A stretch of 64,000 nt of DNA from Candidatus Kapaibacterium sp. (GTDB lineage: Bacteria > Bacteroidota > Ignavibacteria > Kapaibacteriales > UBA7675): positions 1-64,000 of the forward strand of contig JANQRB010000103.1 of NCBI GenBank assembly GCA_028284775.1, in the 5' to 3' direction. Below, piece after piece: positions 1 through 8,359 of this stretch (position 1 is the stretch's first letter; each line of letters starts with the position of its first letter). The notes beneath the pieces are model-generated. The model was given only the letters and a program-made list of their open reading frames with translations. It was not told where the DNA came from and searched no databases. The translations under genes were made by a program, and so were the position numbers.

Positions 1-1
1 C

Positions 2-136
2 TTTTATCCTGCCGGACCACATAGCATCAGTCTGGACGGCATTGTCGCGACCGCCGATCTGCATGTCGGGGCCTACCTGGCGCGTGTGACAGCGGGCGCG
101 GCCAGCGGGGAACAGAAATTCATAATCATACGTTAA
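2..136 (+). CDS. C-terminal end of a T9SS-secreted protein (5' part outside window)
   Basis: An open frame enters from the left edge and ends at TAA 134-136. The 44 visible residues contain the final strands of a type IX secretion sorting domain: an Ala-Gly-Tyr-Leu-Ala-Arg-Val segment followed by Glu-Gln-Lys-Phe-Ile-Ile-Ile-Arg at the very end. This pattern, 'GxYxxxV ... hydrophobic strand ending in Lys/Arg', is typical of type A sorting domains in Bacteroidota and relatives. The domain directs an exported protein through the outer membrane by T9SS. The function of the rest of the protein cannot be seen. It lies 76 bases upstream of another T9SS cargo gene on the same strand. Confidence 0.75.
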   Translation, partial: FYPAGPHSISLDGIVATADLHVGAYLARVTAGAASGEQKFIIIR

Positions 137-212
137 AAATTCACTTTGACCAGTATGCCGTGTGTCGCCGCCGACAGCCGGCACGCAACAAAGACTTCAC
201 GAGGCTTAGACA

Positions 213-2993
213 ATGAATAGAAGATTGCTGATCCTGCTCTGCCTGATGCTTCCCTTCCTGGCGGCCATTGTATTTCTGATGCCGGCCTGGATGGCACACG
301 ATGCGTCTGTGACGGAAGAATTACCGTCGATTGCCAGCGATGACAATCCTTTTGCCCGCGCCGATTTCGAGGCTAACATGCTGCGGGATCCACGCAGCGG
401 GACGATCCCGGTCAGCATACGCGCCCGCGAACATGCTTTTGCCAGCACCCTGCCCAAGAAAAGCGCCGCGGATAAGGATGTCCTGGGCAAGATCGGGGAG
501 CCGAACGGACCCTTGTTTACCTGGAAGAATCGCGGACCTGTCAATGTTGCCGGACGGACTCGCGCAGTTGCAATCGACATCAGCAATCCCGACGTCATCC
601 TGGCCGGCGGTGTTTCCGGTGGCATGTGGCGCAGCAGCGACGGCGGACAGTCCTGGCGCAAAACAACCGATCCGCAGGATTTGCACAGCGTTACAGACGT
701 CGTGCAGGATACGCGTCCCGGCTTCACGGACAACTGGTACTATTGCACCGGCGAGCTGCTCGGAAACTCAGCCAGTGAACCCGGGGCCTTCTACTATGGC
801 AACGGTGTCTACAAATCAAGCGATGGCGGGCAATCCTGGTCCTCGCTCGAAGCGACCACGACCCAGGGCAACACCATATTCGACAACGCCTTCGACCTCT
901 GCTGGCGGGTAGTTGTCAATCCTGTTGCCGACGGGCCCGGCGATATCTTCGTAGCCGCCTTTGGAGCCATTCACCGTTCGAGCGACGGTGGAGCGAGCTT
1001 TCGCACGGTGCTGGGCAGCTTCGGCAACAATTCCGCCGACTTTACGGATGTGGCGGTGTCGGCCGGCGGCGTCCTGTACGCTACGCTGAGCTCTGATGGA
1101 ACCGTCAGCGGCGTCTTTCGCTCGACCGACGGCGAAAACTGGACCGATATCACGCCGGAATCCTGGCCGCCGGTTGTGCGGCGTACCGTCCTGGATATTG
1201 CCCCGTCCGATGAAAATATCGTCTACTTTTACTCCAATTCGCCGGGACATGGATTCCGCGATGTCACTTTCTGGCGTTACGAATATCTGGGCGGCGACGG
1301 CAGCGGTGATGACGGTGCCTGGGAGGAACGCTGGCAGAATCTGCCTGGATTGGCGGGGCGCGGCACGATCAATACGCAAACTTCCTATAATATGATTGTC
1401 CGCGCGCATCCCCTCGATGTCAATACGGTTTTTATCGGCGGCACAACCCTGTTCCGCTCCAGCGATGCCTTCAGCAGCATCGACAACACAACGCGCATCG
1501 GCGGTTTCCAGGCGACAATCGGATCCTATCGTGACTATCTCAATCATCATCCCGATCAGCACAACCTCAAGTTTTATCCCGGCAATCCGGATCGTATGCT
1601 TTCGACCGGCGACGCAGGAGTGTTTCGAACCGAGGACAATCGTGCCACCGTCGTCGAATGGGAAGTGTTGAACAATGGCTATCAGACGACGCAATTCTAC
1701 GGCCTGGCGATCGAACGAGCCACAGCGGCCAACAATTTTATTATGGGCGGACTGCAGGACCGCGGCACCTGGTATACGACCGATGCCGACGGCAGCGTTC
1801 CCTGGAAACGTTTCCGCGGCAGCGACGGAGCTTTTTGCGGTGTGGCCGATGGCGGCACATCGTATTACGTTTCCATCCAGAATGGTATCGTGCGGCGGTT
1901 TCTCCTGGATGAGAACGGCAACAAACGCGACAGCACGCGTGTGGATCCCCTCGGCGCCCGCGATTATCTTTTTATCAATCCCTTTACGCTGGACCCGACG
2001 AACACCGACCGGATGTATCTCTGCGCCGGTCGGGTCGTGATGCGCAACGACGATCTGACGGCAATTCCGATGGGTTCCAATAATGTCACAAAACTCAACT
2101 GGCAGGAGATTGAAGAATCGCGCTTCGGCAGCGATCAGTATTCGGCGATTGCCGTTTCAACGAACCCGCCCAACCGCGTCTACGCCGGCAATACGCGCGG
2201 ATTTGTCATTCGTATCGACAACGCGCATGGCGACGATCCCGAGGTCAGCAACATCAGCAACAACAGCGGCTTTCCGACCGGCGGTTACGTCGGTTGTATC
2301 GCGGTCGATCCCGGCGACTATGATCGGGCATTGGTGGTGTTCACCAATTATAATGTCCGGAGCCTGTTCCTGACCGAAGACGGCGGAACGAGCTGGACAG
2401 CTGTCGGCGGCAATCTGGAAGAAAATCCCGACGGCAGCGGCAATGGGCCCTCGCTGCGTTGGGCGGCCTTTCTGCCCGATGGTGATGACATGTATTACTT
2501 CGTTGCCACGAGCGTCGGCTTGTACAGCACGACGCTGCTGGACGGCGCCAATACGATCTGGGAGCAGGAAGCGCCCGAACTGATCGGCAACACAGTCGTA
2601 ACGATGATCGACACCCGGCCCGTCGATGGCTATATTGCCGTTTCCACCCACGGTGCGGGCATTTTCAGCAGCAGCGTACTCAGCGACGCACCGCCTGCCT
2701 CTGAAGTTCCGTCCATGCCCTTCACTATCGGCAACAGTTATCCCAATCCGTTCGAAACCGAGACGAGTATGCGGCTCAGCCTGTACCGCAGTGCCGCGCT
2801 CAGCATGCGGATTGTCGATTTGCAGGGTCGCCGCGTGCGCACGCTCTTCAGCAAACGTCAAATCGGGATCGGCGAGTATACCATGGTCTTCGATGGACGC
2901 GATGATCATGGCGCGCGGCTTCCCGCCGGCCGCTATTACTGGCTCGTGGAAGGCGCCGGCATGCGTCTGGGACGCAACATTACGCTCAAGTGA
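213..2993 (+). CDS. Secreted sortilin/VPS10-like BNR-repeat protein with T9SS sorting domain
   Basis: 926 residues. An N-terminal signal peptide (two Arg, then a hydrophobic stretch to about residue 27) is followed by a beta-propeller-like region with Asp-box (BNR) motifs. SSDGGQSW occurs at about 141-148 and 202-209, SSDGGASF at about 256, STDGENW at about 304, and TEDGGTSW near 720. Such repeats occur in sortilin-like and sialidase-like propellers; no glycosidase active site can be claimed. The last 85 residues form a type A T9SS sorting domain (SYPNPF motif, then a DLQGRRVRTL strand, then AGRYYW and a terminal ITLK). The protein is therefore predicted to be secreted or anchored on the cell surface. 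It probably binds carbohydrate or protein; the substrate is unknown. Confidence 0.85.
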   Translation: MNRRLLILLCLMLPFLAAIVFLMPAWMAHDASVTEELPSIASDDNPFARADFEANMLRDPRSGTIPVSIRAREHAFASTLPKKSAADKDVLGKIGEPNGPLFTWKNRGPVNVAGRTRAVAIDISNPDVILAGGVSGGMWRSSDGGQSWRKTTDPQDLHSVTDVVQDTRPGFTDNWYYCTGELLGNSASEPGAFYYGNGVYKSSDGGQSWSSLEATTTQGNTIFDNAFDLCWRVVVNPVADGPGDIFVAAFGAIHRSSDGGASFRTVLGSFGNNSADFTDVAVSAGGVLYATLSSDGTVSGVFRSTDGENWTDITPESWPPVVRRTVLDIAPSDENIVYFYSNSPGHGFRDVTFWRYEYLGGDGSGDDGAWEERWQNLPGLAGRGTINTQTSYNMIVRAHPLDVNTVFIGGTTLFRSSDAFSSIDNTTRIGGFQATIGSYRDYLNHHPDQHNLKFYPGNPDRMLSTGDAGVFRTEDNRATVVEWEVLNNGYQTTQFYGLAIERATAANNFIMGGLQDRGTWYTTDADGSVPWKRFRGSDGAFCGVADGGTSYYVSIQNGIVRRFLLDENGNKRDSTRVDPLGARDYLFINPFTLDPTNTDRMYLCAGRVVMRNDDLTAIPMGSNNVTKLNWQEIEESRFGSDQYSAIAVSTNPPNRVYAGNTRGFVIRIDNAHGDDPEVSNISNNSGFPTGGYVGCIAVDPGDYDRALVVFTNYNVRSLFLTEDGGTSWTAVGGNLEENPDGSGNGPSLRWAAFLPDGDDMYYFVATSVGLYSTTLLDGANTIWEQEAPELIGNTVVTMIDTRPVDGYIAVSTHGAGIFSSSVLSDAPPASEVPSMPFTIGNSYPNPFETETSMRLSLYRSAALSMRIVDLQGRRVRTLFSKRQIGIGEYTMVFDGRDDHGARLPAGRYYWLVEGAGMRLGRNITLK

Positions 2994-3101
2994 AAAGCGA
3001 CTGCAGCCCTGCTGTAAAATGCTCAAGCATTGTAGCTGCGCCTGCAAAAGGCGGGCCCCGGACAATGACGAAACTCATTTCCCGGCCGCCCGCAATTTTC
3101 G

Positions 3102-3109
3102 TATTTTTG
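3102..3109 (+). promoter_or_regulatory. Candidate Bacteroidota-type -7 element upstream of hmgA
   Basis: TATTTTTG fits TAnnTTTG and lies 52 bases before the hmgA ATG, in the context TTTTCGTATTTTTG. No good -33 TTG box was found at the expected distance, so support rests on the -7 match and its recurrence upstream of other genes in this window. Confidence 0.4.
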
Positions 3110-3160
3110 CCGCCGATGCAGGAGCTAGCTCTATTTATCAATCTGAAGCGGGAATGAATT

Positions 3161-4456
3161 ATGGCTGACGAAGCATACCAGTACCAGTCCGGATTCGCCA
3201 ATGAATTTGCCAGCGAAGCGCTGCCCGGCGCCTTGCCGCAGGGACAAAACTCACCGCAGAAAGTTAAGTATGGATTGTATGCCGAACAGCTGAGCGGTAC
3301 GGCCTTTACGGCACCGCGCAAAGAAAATCGCCGCAGCTGGACTTACCGGATTCGGCCATCGGTAATGCATGAACCTTTTCAGCAGATTGACAACGGCCTG
3401 ATATGCTCAGCGCCTTTTAATGCGCTGCCTCCCACGCCGAATCAGATGCGCTGGAATCCGATCGACATGCCGGACGAGCCGCGCGATTTTGTGCAGGGAA
3501 TAGTGACAATGGGCGGCAATGGCGATGCATCGTCACAGTCAGGTGTGGCAATTCATGTTTACGCCGCCAACACCTCGATGTCGAATCGCTTCTTTTACAA
3601 TGCCGACGGTGAGCTGCTGATTGTTCCGCAGCAAGGGCGCTTGTTGCTGCGTACCGAGTGCGGCGTCCTCGAAGTACGTCCTAGCGAGATTGCAGTCTTG
3701 CCGCGCGGAATCAAGTGCCGGGTCGAGCTGCCGGATGGACCGTCGCGCGGATACATCTGCGAAAACTATGGCGCTTCATTCCGCTTACCCGATCTGGGCC
3801 CCATCGGCGCCAACGGCCTGGCGAATCCACGCGACTTTCTGAGTCCGGTGGCAGCATACGAAGAGCGCGAAGGCGACTTTAGGCTTGTCTGCAAATATCA
3901 GGGTAATCTATGGGAAGCCCGCATCAAGCATTCGCCCCTCGATGTGGTCGCCTGGCACGGTAATTACGCGCCCTACAAATATGACCTCGCCACTTTCAAC
4001 TGTATCAACAGCGTCAGCTTTGATCATCCCGATCCGTCGATTTATACCGTCATCAGCGCGCCCACCGATACGCCGGGCACCGCCAATTGCGACTTCGTGA
4101 TTTTTCCGCCGCGCTGGATGGTGATGGAGCACAGCTTTCGGCCGCCTTGGTTTCACCGAAACTTTATGAGTGAATTTATGGGGCTGATCGTGGGGCAATA
4201 TGACGCCAAGGCAGACGGCTTTGTGCCCGGCGGCTGTTCATTGCACAACTGCATGTCCGGTCACGGTCCGGATGCAGCGACCTTTGAGAAAGCCTCGAAT
4301 GAAGAGCTGAAACCGGTCAAACAGGAAAATACCCTCGCCTTTATGTTCGAAACCCGCTTTGCCGTGCGCCCGACGCCCTATGCGATGGAAACGGCGCAGC
4401 GTCAACATGACTACTATACCTGCTGGCAGGATCTCAAGAAACACTTCAAAGCATGA
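3161..4456 (+). CDS. hmgA: Homogentisate 1,2-dioxygenase
   Basis: 431 residues, the normal length for the family. The N-terminus (YQSGFANEFASEALPGALP) is the classic homogentisate dioxygenase start. The iron ligands known from the human enzyme (His335, Glu341, His371) correspond here to His332 (WFHRN), Glu338 (MSEF) and His368 (SGHGPD) with identical spacing. The enzyme opens the ring of homogentisate to maleylacetoacetate with O2 during tyrosine/phenylalanine catabolism, in the cytoplasm. No maleylacetoacetate isomerase or fumarylacetoacetase gene is adjacent, so the rest of the pathway must lie elsewhere. The ATG is preceded by GCGGGAATGAATT, a weak ribosome binding site. A possible promoter lies at 3102-3109. 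Confidence 0.97.
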   Translation: MADEAYQYQSGFANEFASEALPGALPQGQNSPQKVKYGLYAEQLSGTAFTAPRKENRRSWTYRIRPSVMHEPFQQIDNGLICSAPFNALPPTPNQMRWNPIDMPDEPRDFVQGIVTMGGNGDASSQSGVAIHVYAANTSMSNRFFYNADGELLIVPQQGRLLLRTECGVLEVRPSEIAVLPRGIKCRVELPDGPSRGYICENYGASFRLPDLGPIGANGLANPRDFLSPVAAYEEREGDFRLVCKYQGNLWEARIKHSPLDVVAWHGNYAPYKYDLATFNCINSVSFDHPDPSIYTVISAPTDTPGTANCDFVIFPPRWMVMEHSFRPPWFHRNFMSEFMGLIVGQYDAKADGFVPGGCSLHNCMSGHGPDAATFEKASNEELKPVKQENTLAFMFETRFAVRPTPYAMETAQRQHDYYTCWQDLKKHFKA

Positions 4457-4481
4457 CGATGCCGGGACAGCGGCCTGCCCG

Positions 4482-4509
4482 CCTCCCGACTGTCGCAGCC
4501 GACAGGAGG
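4482..4509 (+). terminator. Hairpin after hmgA, possible terminator
   Basis: CTGTCG (4490-4495) and CGACAG (4500-4505) pair around a 4-base loop, and flanking CCTC/GAGG can extend the stem past a bulge. There is no T-run behind it, so it is at best a weak terminator. Confidence 0.3.
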
Positions 4510-4645
4510 GAAAGCTGCACCTTTACGTGCCGCATAACGAAGCCGGATCATTTCGAAGGGCTTTGTGGTCGGGAATTTGTATCTTTCCGGCAGTGACTGT
4601 GATGGAACGCAGTCCTCATTCCCCATCCACCGGCCATTGTGCTCT

Positions 4646-5794
4646 ATGTCAACACCGGCAGCGGCAAGCAATGATTATCTCTCCTACAGCGTTGAAGATA
4701 CGCAGCTTAGTTTAGTTCTGCTCAAGCCGATAACTGTCTATACAGCAGGCGCTTATGACGAAGCAGCTCAATCGCTGTCTCAGATGGAGGGGCTAACTTT
4801 ACTTGTGGCTGATTTTAGCAAGGTGCGTGAATATGATTCCTATCTGGCGGTACTGGTAGATCTGATCGACGCCGCTTGCGGCAAGCGAGGTATTCAGGTA
4901 GAATACATCGGGATGAGCGAGTCGATGGAGCGCTTTTTGGCTTCGCTGAAAGCTGCCGATCAGGCCCGCAATGATGCCGCCGCCGACGTGTCGGCCTGGC
5001 GCAGCTCACTGGAACATATCGGAGAATTTACCTTACGCCTCGGACGCGATACTCGCGACTTTGTCGAGTTTTTCGGTGAATTGGTTTACAAGCTGCTGCT
5101 TTTGCTGCCACGGCCCGGCCTGATCCGCTGGAAAGACTTTCCCTTTGTCTTTACGCGCGCGGGTGTCGATGCCGTGCCGATCGTCGTACTGATCGGCTTT
5201 CTGATAGGCCTGATTATCGGTTATCAGGGAGCCGTGCAGCTCAAACAGTTCGGTGCCGATATTTATCTGGCCGATATGATTGGTGTCTCGATTACCCGCG
5301 AGCTGGGGCCGCTGATGACGGCAATCATCGTGGCCGGCCGATCAGGAGCCGCTTTTGCCGCCGAGATCGGCACGATGAAAGTCTCTGAGGAAATCGATGC
5401 TCTTAAGTCGCTGGGATTTGACATCATGCGCTTTCTGGTGATGCCTCGGGTTCTGGCGGTCATGCTTGCCGTTCCCTTCCTGACGCTCTTTGCCGACGTG
5501 GCGGGAATCCTGGGCGGCTTACTGACCGGCTTGATGACGCTCGATCTGACGCTGACGGGTTTTTTCAACCAGCTTCAGCAGGCCCTCACGTATTCGCATG
5601 TCTTCAGCGGCGTGCTCAAGAGTGTGGTATTCGGCTTCCTGATTGCAACGATGGGCTGTTTCCGGGGCTTACAGGTTTTTGGCGGTGCGGAGAGCGTCGG
5701 CAAGTATACCACGGCGGCCGTTGTCAGCGGGATCTTTTTAATTATCTTCGTTGATGCGATTTTTGCATTTGTTTTTCAGGTGCTTGATATTTGA
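4646..5794 (+). CDS. mlaE: STAS-MlaE fusion: lipid-transport ABC permease
   Basis: 382 residues from the ATG at 4646. The frame is open upstream to a GTG at 4565, but the extra 27 residues look unrelated to the family. Residues of about 10-100 resemble a STAS domain, equivalent to the separate MlaB protein of E. coli. Residues of about 115-380 form the MlaE permease, with several membrane helices and the family's conserved ELGPLMTAIIVAGRSGAAFAAE-type segment. With MlaF and MlaD it forms an inner-membrane complex that moves phospholipids or other lipids between inner and outer membranes. The mlaF start lies 4 bases downstream, so the genes are co-transcribed. TATCTTTC near 4577-4584 is a loose promoter-like match. 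Confidence 0.9.
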   Translation: MSTPAAASNDYLSYSVEDTQLSLVLLKPITVYTAGAYDEAAQSLSQMEGLTLLVADFSKVREYDSYLAVLVDLIDAACGKRGIQVEYIGMSESMERFLASLKAADQARNDAAADVSAWRSSLEHIGEFTLRLGRDTRDFVEFFGELVYKLLLLLPRPGLIRWKDFPFVFTRAGVDAVPIVVLIGFLIGLIIGYQGAVQLKQFGADIYLADMIGVSITRELGPLMTAIIVAGRSGAAFAAEIGTMKVSEEIDALKSLGFDIMRFLVMPRVLAVMLAVPFLTLFADVAGILGGLLTGLMTLDLTLTGFFNQLQQALTYSHVFSGVLKSVVFGFLIATMGCFRGLQVFGGAESVGKYTTAAVVSGIFLIIFVDAIFAFVFQVLDI

Positions 5795-5798
5795 TTTT

Positions 5799-6566
5799 AT
5801 GCCGGATTCACCAATCATACAGGTGCGCAACCTCACCATCCAGTACGGCTCGCTTGTCGTGCTGCGGGATGTTTCCTTTGATGTCTACAAGGGCGAAATA
5901 TTCGTCATACTGGGCGGCAGCGGCTGTGGCAAGAGCACTTTGATGAAAGCCATTATCGGCCTGGTAAAGCCAAGCGCCGGTTCGATTATCATTGACGGCG
6001 CTGATTTTACCAGTGTCCGAGGCAGCGAACGGCAGGCGGTACTGCGCAAATTCGGTGTCCTGTTTCAGTCGGGCGGCCTCTTCGCATCGATGACTCTGGC
6101 CGAAAATGTCGCGCTGCCGCTTGAAACATATACCTCGCTGAACAACGACCGTATTATGCAGCTGGTCGACATTAAACTCGCGTCGGTCGGCCTTTCGGGC
6201 TATCAGAATTTTTTGCCTTCCGAAATAAGCGGCGGAATGCGCAAACGGGCCGGCCTGGCGCGCGCAATGGCGCTCGATCCGCATATACTGGGCTTCGATG
6301 AGCCATCGGCCGGTCTCGACCCGATAACATCGGCGGCCCTCGATCAGCTCATTATCCGTCTTAACGAGACCCTGCAAACGACGATGCTCGTGGTAACGCA
6401 CGAACTGGATAGTATTTTCGCCATTGCCCATCGCATAATCATGCTCGATCGAGAGGTCAAGGGCATTATTGCCGAAGGCGATCCGCGCGAACTCAAGGAG
6501 CATTCAACGGACCGAAGAGTATTGAACTTTTTTAATCGCGTAGTCGAAACAAGCGAGGAGGCATAG
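5799..6566 (+). CDS. mlaF: Lipid-transport ABC ATPase MlaF
   Basis: 255 residues from ATG 5799, the first Met after the mlaE stop; 16 further codons upstream would overlap mlaE and are not family-like. Walker A is GGSGCGKST, the Q-loop follows FGVLFQSGG, the signature is ISGGMRKRAGLARA (the ISGGM form typical of MlaF), and Walker B with D-loop is ILGFDEPSAGLDP. It hydrolyses ATP on the cytoplasmic face to drive the MlaE/MlaD lipid transporter. It ends in TAG, directly abutting the GTG of mlaD. Confidence 0.95.
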   Translation: MPDSPIIQVRNLTIQYGSLVVLRDVSFDVYKGEIFVILGGSGCGKSTLMKAIIGLVKPSAGSIIIDGADFTSVRGSERQAVLRKFGVLFQSGGLFASMTLAENVALPLETYTSLNNDRIMQLVDIKLASVGLSGYQNFLPSEISGGMRKRAGLARAMALDPHILGFDEPSAGLDPITSAALDQLIIRLNETLQTTMLVVTHELDSIFAIAHRIIMLDREVKGIIAEGDPRELKEHSTDRRVLNFFNRVVETSEEA

Positions 6567-7574
6567 GTGACTGCAATACCGACTCGGCGTGAGTCAAACA
6601 CATTTCTGATCGGCCTCTTTGTTCTTGTCGGCTCCGTGATAGTCGTCGGCGCCATTCTGTGGGTCGGAACAACGAAGTTTTTTGAAGAATTCGATACCTA
6701 TGCCACCTACTTCGATGCTTCGGTGGAAGGCCTGGAACGCGGCCGGCCGGTGAAATATCAGGGTGTGCCGGTCGGCAGCATCAGCTCCGTTCATCTGGCG
6801 CCGGACGGCAAATTGATCGAGGTGTTAATGCAGATATCGCCCAGCACGAAGATTGACACCGTAACATTACGGGTTAAATCCGAATTCTCGGGCATCACGG
6901 GCGGTAAATTTCTGCAATTGTATTTTCCGGATCCGGAAGAAGATGAAGACCTGATGGAGGATCACCCGACGCTGAATTTTCGTCCTGATTACCCGGTCAT
7001 TCACTCTTCGCCGGCCGGCCTTCAGCAACTCGAACTGGCGCTCACCGATGCGGTTCATACAATCGGCAAAGTCAAAACCAAAAAGATATCCAACAGGTTG
7101 ATCGATTTTCTGGAAGAAGGCGAAGACATGATGAAGGACGGTCAGGACTTTCTCAAAAATGAAGATCTTCTCAATGCCATCAAGGGAGCCGATCAGTCCC
7201 TGCGTCAAATCAATGCGCTCCTCGCTCGCATTGACTCGGCCGACATTATCGATAATGTGCAGCTCATCAGCCAAAACCTTGTCGATGCCTCGGAACGCGT
7301 CCAGAGCGCCGTCGATTCCCTCGGAAAACAGGTGATCGATCTGAGGCTGGCCGAGCGGCTCGACCACGTCGGCAGCCGCTACGATTCCGTCGTTGGGCAG
7401 GCTTCACAAACTATCAACATGATAAACTATCGCACAGAATTGGTAAGTTTTCACCTATCGGAATTTGTCGATCAGGTTCAATTGACCAACCGGGAACTGA
7501 AGCAAACTTTACGATCTTTGAACGAAAATCCCTCGCAGACATTTTTCAGCGAGCCTCCACCGGTGGAACGATGA
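6567..7574 (+). CDS. mlaD: MCE-domain lipid-binding protein MlaD
   Basis: 335 residues, starting at GTG 6567 directly after the mlaF stop and preceded by GAGGAGG, a strong ribosome binding site. One membrane helix (about residues 12-33) anchors it in the inner membrane. An MCE domain follows (about 42-125, with GLERGRPVKYQGVPVG and GITGGKFLQL). The remaining ~200 residues are mainly helical with little Gly/Pro and could form the long helical part seen in other MCE proteins. It is predicted to form a periplasmic hexameric ring or tunnel for lipids. Its stop overlaps the next gene's start. Confidence 0.9.
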   Translation: MTAIPTRRESNTFLIGLFVLVGSVIVVGAILWVGTTKFFEEFDTYATYFDASVEGLERGRPVKYQGVPVGSISSVHLAPDGKLIEVLMQISPSTKIDTVTLRVKSEFSGITGGKFLQLYFPDPEEDEDLMEDHPTLNFRPDYPVIHSSPAGLQQLELALTDAVHTIGKVKTKKISNRLIDFLEEGEDMMKDGQDFLKNEDLLNAIKGADQSLRQINALLARIDSADIIDNVQLISQNLVDASERVQSAVDSLGKQVIDLRLAERLDHVGSRYDSVVGQASQTINMINYRTELVSFHLSEFVDQVQLTNRELKQTLRSLNENPSQTFFSEPPPVER

Positions 7575-8197
7575 GAATTACTATCATACTTGCCTTATTC
7601 TGCTTTGTGCCCTTTCTAACCGGCTGTATCTCCCTGAAGTCCGAGTACCCCAACATTACCTACTACCGGTTGGAACCAAACCTGTCTGCCGGTCAGGAAC
7701 CGGGGGGAATCGACGGAACGCTGCTCATTCGCGAATTCTCGATCAGCGGTGAATACGATAGCGAACATCTGCTGCGGGCCGAGTCGGAAACCGAAATTCA
7801 GCGATATTATTATCATCGCTGGATCCAGGAGCCGGCATCGATGCTGTCGGATTTTGTCCTCAATCGCATGCTCAGCCGCAAACTGTTCGGCGAAGGCGTT
7901 GTCAAAGGGGGTACCCAGATTTTACCTGACTACTTCCTTGAGGGACGGGTGCTCGAAATGGTGGCCGGCAACGCGAGCGAAGGGAGATCGGGCTGGGTTC
8001 GTCTTCGGATTCACTTTGTGTTGGTCGAGCTGCGTGCCGGACAGGCCGAACGAAGAGTACTGCTGCAAAAAGTATTTTCCGCCACAGGCGAACGCGCCGA
8101 TGATACGGCCGCTTCCATCGCCGCTGCTATGAGCGCCGCCGCCGCGCGTGTCACCGACGCGCTCACGAAGGATCTGCTGGCGCTGCTGGCGGATTGA
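7571..8197 (+). CDS. ABC-transport auxiliary lipoprotein (PqiC/ABC_trans_aux type)
   Basis: 208 residues. The start overlaps the mlaD stop in ATGA. The lipobox is FLTGC with Cys19 as the lipidated residue, so it is a lipoprotein, probably of the outer membrane. The body (YYRLEP near the start; LLIREFSISGEYDSEHLLRA; ILPDYFLEGRVLEM) matches the ABC-type auxiliary component family, which includes PqiC/YmbA. In other bacteria these outer-membrane partners work with MCE systems. It is the last gene of the operon and probably receives or hands over lipid at the outer membrane. A separate MlaC-like periplasmic carrier is not seen here. Confidence 0.8.
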   Translation: MRITIILALFCFVPFLTGCISLKSEYPNITYYRLEPNLSAGQEPGGIDGTLLIREFSISGEYDSEHLLRAESETEIQRYYYHRWIQEPASMLSDFVLNRMLSRKLFGEGVVKGGTQILPDYFLEGRVLEMVAGNASEGRSGWVRLRIHFVLVELRAGQAERRVLLQKVFSATGERADDTAASIAAAMSAAAARVTDALTKDLLALLAD

Positions 8198-8220
8198 GAT
8201 GCGGAAGATCTGTCTTCGGC

Positions 8221-8308
8221 TTCGCTCAGACATCGGAGATGCTTGGTTCAGACATCGGAGATGCTTCGCTCAGTCATCCGAGATGCTACATTCAGTCATC
8301 AGCATTGC
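8221..8308. repeat. Four tandem 22-bp repeats
   Basis: Copies at 8221-8242, 8243-8264, 8265-8286 and 8287-8308. Copies 1 and 2 differ by three bases near the start (TTCGCTCAGACATCGGAGATGC versus TTGGTTC...). Copies 3 and 4 have diverged further. The array fills the space between the convergent ends of the PqiC-like gene and mfd. There are no spacers, so it is not a CRISPR. Confidence 0.85.
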
Positions 8309-8359
8309 TGACAGGGCTTGTCGGAGTTGAATGCTTGCGGTGATTGGAACTGATTGCCT

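Noticed and set aside
4565..4645. Upstream extension of the MlaE frame to a GTG
   Set aside because: The added residues do not resemble the family, and an ATG at 4646 gives a natural STAS-domain start.
8221..8308. Possible CRISPR-like array
   Set aside because: Repeats are directly adjacent with no spacers and no cas genes nearby.
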